From assembly GCA_002633005.1 (NCBI GenBank), contig NMRA01000499.1, forward strand, positions 186,001 through 250,000: DNA of 64,000 nucleotides, read 5' to 3'. The first letter of the stretch is position 1; every line of letters starts with the position of its first letter. The DNA is from Phoronis australis. Lineage: Eukaryota > Phoronida > Phoronidae. Shown here piece by piece: positions 19,183 to 29,900 of this stretch. Below the pieces are notes generated by a model that worked only from the letters and a program-made list of their open reading frames with translations, did not search any database and was not told the origin of the DNA. The position numbers and the translations under genes were made by a program.

Positions 19183-21839
19183 CATCACATCCTTTTTAAG
19201 GTTACATTACATCCCAGGAGCAAAACTATTAGTTTTACTTTGGGGGGTGTCAGCTGCAATTGGCCAAATTTTTACTGTGTCTACGCTAAAAACGCTTTGA
19301 AATGTACAGGAGAGTATAAGCAGAAAATTTGTCAAACGAACTAGTACTCTTGAATAAAGGGGAAAATTCATGATGGCAATTATATCACTTTTCATTCTCA
19401 ATTACTACATCATTACATTTCACTAAAAAGTTTTTTAACAACAGTAGTTGTTGAATATCTCAAAAGCATTTAATGAAAACAATTCACTTGGGTCAAATTT
19501 CACAAGCAGTAAAGAAACGTTTTGATATTTCAGAAGTGTGGACTGACAACCAAAATGAACCAACTCACAAGGAACTAACTTGACAAGCAAATATAGGCTG
19601 CTCAACTCATCACAACAGAAACACCTCAAGTTTTACTATTATAAACCTTCTGTTCTTTTGTCTACTCAAAACAATGGTTTTTGAATTGATGCCATTGCAG
19701 TTTTTTGACTTTGAGTAAAAATGAAATAGGTCTTCATTATTCGTCGCTAAGCGGAGGCAATTTTTGTAATTGTATAACAGACTGAACCAATCATAGACCA
19801 TACGTTTCATGAACAAAGCTGTTGCGGTTCAAAAAATTGGTTAAATCCTTGTAGCTCTGTTGTCCAGGTGTTATAACAAGTTAGGAAACTGGACACTGGC
19901 TCCTAGGTGTAATTCAGGGTGGCGATGAAACCCTCCATTGATGGATCTCTTTGGCCAACTTTTCCTTTCTTTGCCCAAATAAATCCACAATTATTAGAGA
20001 GTGGTACGCCCCGACAAATAATGCCCGTGACCTCTTATCAGCATGAGTTTATCAGTATTCTACAGACAAACTTGTAATTATGAACATTTGCAAAGAAAAT
20101 ATTGGAAAACATCTTTTCCTAAATATGAACAGCGTATTTGAAATGAATCATTTCTTCACCAAGTTTACTAATGTGCCACACTAATGAACGCAAGACCCAG
20201 TTTATCAATACCCTCAGTTAAAATGTAATTACATTGAATGCATCTATTGATTGCATGATTAGTCAACTTGTAAGTACTACGGATTAGAGATGACACATGG
20301 AATTAACGATAACAAAGCAATGATTTTATAAATTTGCAAGACATTTTTTTTCTGATTAGAGTCATCAATGGGTTTTAGAATGCACAACAACTTACATTGA
20401 CATTTTTTATGTCCTGCATTCATTCAACATTGGGTATCAACGGATCTTGTAATTCATAAAACAAATCTCACTGCTGTTACATACAACATTTTTTTGGCAT
20501 TGAAATAAGACAAGGACTATGAGTTATCATATCTCGGTGTATTCCACCAATCTTACTTGGCCAAAATTACCGTTATCCTATCTCAATATAATCTACCAAA
20601 CTTACCAAGCTCAAGTAACTGTTTTTAAACTACCTCCTTACACCATTATCAACATGAATTGATGGTATTACTTATGCAGAAATTATATCTCAATTTTCAA
20701 AGCTACTGGAGTACTCATTAGTAACATTAGCCATTCCCATTAAAAGTTGGCTTTCCTATGAAGTTTACGAAGCATAGCAGCTAACTATGCTAACAAATGA
20801 CAAATTCTGAGTGGAAATGGCGATGATAAAGCAAGGTCAACTAGTCAGCCACCTTGGCGAACACTTCGCAACTTATCCAAAAAAAGGGTTAATTTATGAA
20901 ACCTGTCGCGTATTGACTTCCAGTCAATGTGATTAAAATCAGAATTTCATTGAAATTGTTGTTTTGCTTCTAATACCAAGAAAAACCATTGGCATGCAAA
21001 GATCCCATTGTCACTTAAAAATGCACTTACTTTCTTCATTGATTTTTTCTGGTTCTACACATATCTACGACAAAGCTGGTCTGCGGAATTTAAGATGACT
21101 TTGGCAAAGAACTCCAACTCCAGTTTTTTGGTTGCTGTTTACTTTTTCAGCGTGCGCAATAACCACAGAGAATTTCAGTTGATATCACATAAGTTAGGCA
21201 AGGACAAGCATGAGACTGAGTAAAGTGCGTGACCTTGCACGTGACACATATAAAATGTAACATGGGAAGATATCCAGTTGTAAGATTTGTGTCCCTTGGA
21301 CTCTTTGTTTGTCAGTAAGAAAGACTTCGCGTAACTTCTTCTAAATGGCACCCGGTGACGAAAGATCAAGCGAATCACCACAGATTTTCATAAATACGTT
21401 CAAATTATGTTGACTACATTGTCTCCAGAGTCGGTGTGTGTTAATCATAATTCGATGTGTATATTCATGTTTCACTCAATGTAATTTTGAGATGAGTAAC
21501 TTTTTGTTGCCCCTGTATGCCAGTGTCATACAGGGTGATGTAATTGCCACGGCATATCATTTTCAAAAGAACACATGCTCTTGTGGACATTTTTAGCCTT
21601 GAGAAAACATGTGTGCTTGCTGACATTATTTCAATGACATTATCCAGAGCTCATACTCAAGGTCAAATTAGGTCTACATCATGGTCAAGTTATTACATAA
21701 TTGAACAAATCTTCATCTTTTGATTAAAAATAAAGGGAAAATGATCATAATTTAAAGAACTATCTCATGTATACATGTCATCCTATTACTATGGAGGCAA
21801 CCACTTTAAAATGGACCCCTGGTAACTGACACCACCAGA
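19183..21839. other. No gene recognised
   Basis: AT-rich sequence upstream of CCDC102A and of the zinc-finger gene. It holds only short chance open frames and a small hairpin at 21511-21535 (CCCTGTATGCC..ATACAGGG type). Non-coding first exons of the divergent CCDC102A and zinc-finger genes could lie somewhere in 19-23.9 kb, but I cannot place them. Confidence 0.4.
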
Positions 21840-22293
21840 GTGTGGTGAATCTGCACAGTGAGTGTAGTAAAGTCATCTCTTAATCACTCTCCTATGGACA
21901 ATTCTTCTTTGGTCGACTGTTTACGACGCCTGGCATTGAAGCAAGAGATAACGGGCTCGAAACTTGGACTAGGTGATTTCTCATTAAATTGGCGCCCATC
22001 AACTGGACATACTCACGACAGCCTCCTAAGTTTGATAGTGCCATGGCTGAGGAGGATGTGGATGAAGAGGGGGCCGCTAGCCCTAATCAGTGGGTGGGGA
22101 AGAGTGTGGTGAACCTGCAGTAAGTGTTGTAATATCAAGTCCACTCTTAATCATTCGCCTACAGCAGGAAGAGATCTACAGGCAATTGCTCTTTGGTCGA
22201 CTGGTTAGGACGCCTGACGAAGCAAGCCAAGTACCAGGTTCGAAACTTGGACTTGGGTCTTGGTGATTTTTCACTACAATAATTTGATAATGG
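21840..22293 (+). mobile_element. Pair of tRNA-derived SINE copies
   Basis: Two related copies, about 21840-21992 and 22103-22290, share TGTGGTGAA, CTCTTAATCA, CTTTGGTCGACTG and TCGAAACTTGGAC segments. The second has tRNA-like promoter boxes: box A near 22194-22216 (TGGTCGACTGGTTAGGACGC) and box B GGTTCGAAAC near 22238-22247. The stems do not fold as a complete tRNA, so this is a SINE and not a tRNA gene. Confidence 0.65.
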
Positions 22294-23400
22294 TCGAGAT
22301 CCACACATCACAATTAGACTAATTTCGTCAGCAGTCCCCGAAAATACTTATTTACGTGTCTACAGTCCCGGGCAGCGGTTTGGTTGAGTGGAAACCAAAG
22401 CTAAAACTCTAGTCTAAGAGTCGAGCCAAATTTGACATCCAGCAAGCTGTAACAGAGATTGACTCCAGTCGTCGACCAGTCTTAATTTCAAAAATTCAAC
22501 ACCACCTAAAATTATCACACTGTGTAGACTAGTCAAGACAGTAAATCGAAAGGCCATGCCCTAATGATTAGAAAATTAAGTCTTACCAAAGAACCCTGTC
22601 AACCCAGTTTCTAATTTTCCATATCTCTGACAAATGATCGTGTTATAACGCGATGACTTGCGAGATTAATGAGTGTATAGAAAATACAACTTCATCCAAG
22701 TTTACTGCAATAGATAAAACTACATTTGAAAACAAAGTGTAAATTGAAAACCCAAAAATATGAAAAAATACATTTAATATATTTTAAAAGAGCAAAAAAG
22801 AAGTAATAATAATTTAATAGTTATTATTAGTAATTTATTATCATAGCTAGAATTGCTAAATTAAGTAAACTCAACTATGGCGCTAAAGCCATCGGTCAAA
22901 TATTCGTTTGTGTTTTAAAGTGGTAGAAATTTGAGGGTTTGTTTGCTCCCAAAAGTCGATCATTATGAAGTGTATTGTGCTATACAATAAGAACATCCGT
23001 TGTTTTATTTTACTCTGTTCAATAACATAACGGTTAGCGTCTGCTAATTTATTTTGGTGGCTGTAGATTGACCTTGGTTATTTGTCAACTTTGTTTCAGA
23101 TTCTTTCTTTGGGGTCCTGCTAAGCTGCTAAGTGCTACTTAGGCTAAGCAAAAGCATTAAGTTAGAAACATGGGAGCTAATCTTGATCTGTTTAGAACTC
23201 ACCTGGTGTACACTATAAATAAAAAGGGAGTACTGTATATGCCATTCTCATCAACTATAGCCAGGTGACAGCCCTTATCAATATCATGCCAAGCGCCCAA
23301 GCTGGAGTGGTATAGAACTTCGCACCAATTTGGGTAACAAATGACCCAATGAAATCTGGGTAATAATCCCTTAGGTGGTTCCCTGATTTAAAGTTGATTT
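22294..23400. other. No gene recognised
   Basis: AT-rich spacer (very AT-rich at 22740-22870). Possible location of the shared upstream/promoter region between CCDC102A (-) and the zinc-finger gene (+), but no promoter element is clear. Confidence 0.35.
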
Positions 23401-23460
23401 GAGAATCAGTTACTACCACTGAATAATGGGTTTTCTGTTCAGCGGGAGTAATTGATTCTC
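23401..23460. repeat. Palindromic dispersed element, copy 1
   Basis: 60 bp whose ends are mirrored: GAGAATCAGTTACT at the start, AGTAATTGATTCTC at the end, with ACTGAATAATGGG / TTCTGTTCAGCGGG inside. A related copy lies at 47475-47519. Probably a small fold-back element. Confidence 0.6.
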
Positions 23461-23729
23461 GGGATAATCAGGGACTCTTTGTATCGGATAATATCGTATT
23501 TCCAAAATCTGACGCAAAATTAATGACATTAAAAACTACACTCTTCCTTTCCTTACTAGTTTCTAGTGCTGAAAGAAATGGTGTTCTATCCATAATTGTA
23601 ATGTTGTATTGCTGTTAAAGTTATAGATTGAGTTGGTTGTGAAGAGTGTCTCGAAATAGAGTGCCACCTATTAGCCAATTTCTTTTTTCAAGGATTCTCC
23701 GTTCAACTGTTCTTCCTCAAGGCTGCTGT

Positions 23730-23885
23730 AGTGTGTCGAGGTTTGGTGCAATCTCGTCACTTCATGACGGGCTTGTTGATCTCTTTGATGGGCTGCTGCT
23801 TGACCTCTAATCGGGGTCATTCTTTGTTTGACCCCTAACACAAGCCACATTGAAATGAGATTGCGAACCTCAGCAGTTCTACAGA
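23730..23885. repeat. Imperfect inverted repeat upstream of zinc-finger gene
   Basis: The left arm GAGGTTTGGTGCAATCTCGT (near 23738) is mirrored by ATGAGATTGCGAACCTCAG (near 23856-23874). An internal CGGGGTCATTCTTTGTTTGACCCC hairpin (two arms of about 8) lies at 23813-23838. Probably a decayed fold-back element. It ends about 80 bases before the start codon of the zinc-finger gene. Confidence 0.5.
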
Positions 23886-23966
23886 GCGACTTATGACATG
23901 ATGTATGACGTATCGTATAGTTTCACCTTGTGTTTTTTAATTTACAGGTGAACAGAACCAGTAAGA

Positions 23967-26900
23967 ATGGCTGATAATCACAGTAACAGCGAAGATCCTA
24001 AAACAATTGTCTGCAGCAGTCCAGCTAGTGACAGTACTAAGACATTTGCTGTAAGACTATACTTGAAATCAGTAGAGACTCTGGTTTTCCATTAACAAAA
24101 ACAGAGAAAACCATTTTAGCAGACATTTGTGTTTTTCCATTGTATATACCGATATTATCAAATTCCGTTTTACTATTTTTCAAAGTGAAGAAGAATTCGG
24201 AAATTACCAAACTTTTTCTGGTGAATCAAGCCACTGCTCCGTTTTATTGACAACTTGCTACACGCCAGGTTTGTCTCCACACTAGAAAAGGAGCAGCATC
24301 GCCTTTAGAAAGAATGATTTGTTACTTAAAGATGTCTGCTTCAAAACAGTCATCGATCAATTTGTGGCCAGAATATGTCAAATTTATTGGATTATGTTCT
24401 TAATTTTTGATAAATTAAAAATTAAAAACATTAGAATTGCGGTATATGCTTCTGAAATGTTAAAATTTCCTTCACAATCTCTAATTCTGCTGAAAAAAGT
24501 CAGATTCTGTGAATTCTATTATCGCAGAGAACAAGGATCTTTACACTCGAGAAGAGATGTGCTTAGGCCTGTCCATATTGCGTTTTCTCTATAATGCAGC
24601 GACAACAGCTGGTTGCTGAATCGTGTCGTGGCAAATCAAAAATAATGCATAAAAGCAGAGCAATGTGAGCGGTTAGAAGAAACTGTTTCCTGACATATAT
24701 ATGTCACTTTTAGTTGAAAGATAGAGTGTTTCTGAATCAGCTGAGAACTCGTATAGTGCGGATAGGCCTTATGAACTTCTGTGCTTAAACTCCGACGAGT
24801 GTTCTGTGTGGCAGTAAACTGGTAACACTGGTCCTTCCTCGTGTGTTTTCAAAAAGGAGTTGACCTGTTTGATTTATCTCTTCGGTATAGAAGTTTTTTT
24901 TTGAGGCGAGATACAGAATAGTATTTGTGCGTTGGAAACTGAAGAGATGGAAAGGTTTTAAAAACAAAATGGTGGTGGCAGAAGTCGGGTTTAATGTTGC
25001 TGTTGTGTTGTTTGATAATTGTTCATTCAATGTTTTTTTAACTTCATAGGTTTCAAGCTGAATAATAACATCTGGGCTGAGTTGCATAAAACTTCAAAAG
25101 TTATCCGCTGGATAAGTTAGATTGTTGTATGACGTCAGGTGCATTGTTCAACAATAACAACGTGACACGTGATAATGCGATGTCATTGTTGCTATAAGGC
25201 GTATAATTTTATGCAACTGGGCCCAGGCGATTAATAATTTTCCGTCCTTTATGGTGATGGTTGGACATGCCACCAAATCTGTTTTGCTCTTCATTAAAAA
25301 TTGTTGAATTGATAGATCTTTGGAAGAGATTCAACTATTCATTGGATAAACTTAACAAGAAATTTCTATTACCAAGTAACGCAATGGGCAAAAGCAACAG
25401 TTCTGTTGTCTTTAGTTTGATAGTTGAGCTTTTTAAGTATTTTTATTTGTGTAATTGCCACTGTTCAATGATGTAACCAACTTTTAGTGAATATGGCAGT
25501 GTGGCTTAAAACAAGTTACGAAATGTTCAAAATCAATATAAAGTCAGAATTATAGGAGATTATGTAGAGGCAGAATAGAAAAATTTTGATTTGAACTTAG
25601 TCCACAGTTTGACACCTTGCATTCACACAGTCATTGCTTTCTGCTATGTCATAACTCTGCACTGTATTGACAGGAACACGAAACCTGTTTCCAAAGTCTG
25701 TCCAGTATACAGACTGTACGCTGCACTGAGGCCACGTGTAACTGTGGACTGTTCCATTGTCCCCTCTGTGACAAAGAGACATTCCCTCCTGTTCCTAAGT
25801 TGTCTCAGGTCAGGGAACACGTAGCAGTCCACTGGAAAAGTAGAGTGGAATACAGAGGTGAGTGGGAAAAGACTGGAGTGTTGAGAATTCAAAATCAATG
25901 TTTCCGTTCTGGTATAATCCCACGGGCTCGTAAATAGGGAGCTCTGAAAAATGGGGGGCGTAAAAAGATGGGCTTGTACTCGAGCAGATAGTTTTATAAG
26001 AGAGAATAACAAAAGTTGGGTGGGCCTATTCCTGAGTAGATGTGGTAAAGAAAATGCTGTTTCTGTAAAACTGTTGTACTTTTTGTGCACAATGAATACT
26101 GGCTTGGTTGTAATTCTTTATATGTTAGCGACCTCATGAGTAGATGAATTTTCACTTTTTTGTGGCAGCCCTGTTGCTAGTTGTCAAAACATTTTGAATG
26201 AACTTCAGATCAGTTGAAAATAATCATCTGAGGCAGTATATTAAACCGTCTTCAGTTTAGAACACAATTCTCTATTTGTTGTGTATAATCTGACTGTTGA
26301 ATATGAAACAGAAATAATCGGTATTGTCTAGTGGTTGGATTTTGAGATTGGTGGCTGGAAATAACTAAAATAATTATGTGCAATATTTTTTTTTAAATGT
26401 TAGTTGTATTAACGTTTATCCGACCTGATTTAAGGTCCATGCAGAAGTGCCGACTTATAATAATAGTAATGATTGGACTACAGTGATGATGTCACTGGTC
26501 AGGGCTGTTGATGCATCTACTTTGTTGTTTCTTAGGAAAATTTGTCGTTCAATGTCTGAAGACGTGTGATAAGGGAGCGCCTCACTACCACTGCCCTAAG
26601 TGTGGACAGACTGTATACAGGAGGAGCAGCTTCTCGGCACATCTTGAGTGTCACAGGCCAACAGAGGTCAGTGACGAGCTGTAGCTGTTCTTGATTAATT
26701 CGCCCAGACATAAGGCTTTGTTTAAGCACTTTCTGGGCTTAACTCTTATTATTCTGTATTGTATTATTCATAATAAATGTTGAAAATAATGTTAGACCCC
26801 GACTACCTCATTGTAAATATAGCTGAATCTCCCAGACACTGTGAACATGTCCCTTGAAGTCCATGAGCTATTCCAGTAAAGCTATTTCACAGTGTTAAAT

Positions 26901-29900
26901 TAAAATGTACTCTGAAATTGTTATTAATCTACCAATTGACATTTCATCAATTTATCTTGGTTGAAAATGCTTGAGTCTGATGTAATTTTCATTCAGGTTA
27001 ATTTAATTGTTGTCACAAAAAATAAGATTGATAAATTTTTGAGACACCTAATAAATTGCACCGTGCTATTTCAAAAATATTCCTGTAAATTTTCCGAAAA
27101 CAGTTTTTCTTGCACCAGGCTCATTAGGACACTCAGGTATTAGGCCAGTTTGAAGATGGAAAACAAACGAGGATTTACTTACCCGGTGACACCATTGTAT
27201 TGTTCGTGTTGATGAATTTAACCCTTTGGACAATTTCGAACCATTTAGGATGACTTAATCAAAACAAATCAGTAAATATCAAACTCCAACTGATGAAGTG
27301 AGTACATTTCAACAGTGTTGGCCAGTTGAATAAGCTGCCTTCTATTATAATTTTAGGTTTGTCTGAAATTTCGCAAATTGCTTAAGTCTGGAAAGACAAA
27401 AAGAATGATGGAAGAGTGTGATTGTGCAGCAGAGGCTCTAGCTTTAGGTCAGTCCACAGAGGCTGTAGCTTTAGGTCAGTCCACATGTGGGTGATCTCAT
27501 TTCAGGTGTTTCTCACTATGGCGGCTGTCATCAACCCCAACTTATTCCAATACATACCTGGGGACGCTGCTACAGTTCTGGCCTCTGTCCAGGACAGCTG
27601 TAACGTATCGTGTAACCTGACTGGCACCAACTGGTGTGTGGTGCAGGGCAAGTGGGAGAATGTTAACAGGGCACGACTCATGCTGGAGGACCTGGTTGTT
27701 TTGCCTGTTACCATGGAGATAGAAGACTCCCCAGGTGGGTGGTAACTGAATGTGCTGGCTAGTGATGTATGTTGAGCACACTGTTCTTCGTATTTCCCTT
27801 CCCAACTTTATTAGGCTTACATCTGTAATTTGTTTATGCTGAGATCTGCGGTTACGGTTATTCTTCACCTGTTTGGTACACAGTATGGCACATAAGTGAA
27901 GCTTTATTTTGTCTAATGTCTCAACAGGAATAGATATTAAGAACATTTCAGTGTGTTACCTTAGTAACATGAAGGTGTCATAATGCGACATTTGATTAAC
28001 TTTCTACTTGTAGCATAGTATTCAGCATTTGAGAAATAACAAAATTACAATTCTGTTACTTTTTGTGTGAAATTAGGGAGGAATTGCCGTAACTTACTTA
28101 CTGCCTCTACCAAAGATAGGTGCAAGAATTCATTCATGTTGTTCCATCAGTTGTAGATACAGATGAGTACAGTAGGGAGCAGGTCACGAATGAGCTGGAA
28201 GAGGCTGGTGATAACGGTGGAAGCGTGGAGCTTCAGCCACCATCACTGGTCACTCCGAGGAAGAGAGGTCGTCCACCTAAAGTTCATAAAGGTTGGTGGT
28301 CGCTATTGAATGTCTCTGTTGTGATGCTTTGTTCTTGATGTGTGCGAATTAAACAAAGAAACATTAATAACCTCAATTCTTCAAGAGATGATTTATATTT
28401 TGCCATCTAAGAGGACCAAACAGCTTTTCATTTCCGCTGACGTAACATGAGTGTAAGAATTTTTATGCAAATTTATTCCCCCACCTCCCATTACTCAATT
28501 TGTGAAACATCTCTGCTCTGTAGTTTTGTTTGCTTCATGTTAGAATTTTTAACTTGTGTATGCATAGGCACAGTCAGATGACTATAAGTCTTGTATTCTG
28601 TCAGTCAAATCTAAGTGTAGTTATAAGCTTGATTATTTATGAATACACCTTCTCAATTGCTGTGCTAATGAAGTTCTCGTGTTTGTTTGTACAAAGTGTG
28701 ATTTGTACAAAGTTTGATTGTTTTTCAAGATGATCGGAAAGTTGAAGAGAAGGAAACCGCGGTCCCAGACGAGGGTGAGCAGAACAGCAGAGAAAGTGGA
28801 GTAGGGTGTGAGGAGGTAGGTACCAGGAATCTTTGTGTGAGTGCATTGGTCCTTGTGTAGACTGAGCATCTACTGGTACGTACTGGTGGATGTGTAAATA
28901 ATATCTTGTTAGTATCTTCAGCTTGTTTCAACTCTGGCTTACTCTGCCAGTGACAGCCCTTTAACAAACTATTAATATAATGGTGTCACTCATTATTTTT
29001 ATGCACCCACATATTGCCGTCGTCTCTGTCTGGGCGTCCAACGTCTGCAGCTGTATCTCGTAAATGCTTTGCAGGATCTTAATGAGATTTGGCAGGTGTG
29101 TTCCTAAGAAGCTTGATGATGGATGTGGACATCTTTTGGACCAATCCCAATACCGCTGTGCCCCCTAGTGGCAATTTTAATTTTTTATGGTTGCCTTTGT
29201 ATCTTCGTAATTCGTGGATGAATTTTCATGAAATTTAGCAAATAGGTTTCTATTATGAATGCGACGACACCCTTTTCGGATGTCTTTGTCTATTCTGCGC
29301 CACCTTGTGGCGTTTTTTTATTATTATTTTTACTTTTCCAATTTGTTTTTTGATGTCCGCCTTTCTGCCAATCCGCTTGAAGGATCATTTTCGGGCATGT
29401 TCGACTACTGTGGCATTCTAGTGGGGATTTTGATTCATTTTGCGTCCACGTCTGTGTCTCCTTAACCCTTTGGAGGAACTTTGTGAAATTTAGCAGATGT
29501 GTTCCTTTGGAGCTATTTTGTGACGAGTTTCAGACCCATTCAACTACCATTGTGCCCTCTAGTGGCAGTTTTAGTTGTTTGTGTTTGCCTCTGTATTTTC
29601 GGAGTTCATCAATGGATTTTTGTGAAGTTAAACAAACAAGTTTTTTATTAAGGAGATGAGGATAATCTACCATTTTTGAATGAATTTGATGTACTTTCGC
29701 GCCACCTATTTTATTTTTTCGAGTATGTTTTTTGTTCCTGTTAAGAAGATGGTTATTCGTGGGATGTTACAACTGTGATGCCTCCTGGTGGCGATTTTTG
29801 TCTTTTTTGCTTCCTCAGCTGTATTTTCATTCTCTCTTAGTGAAATCTTTGCAATAATTAGTTTTATAGTATAAATGTGACTACAGCTACCTACAACTTT

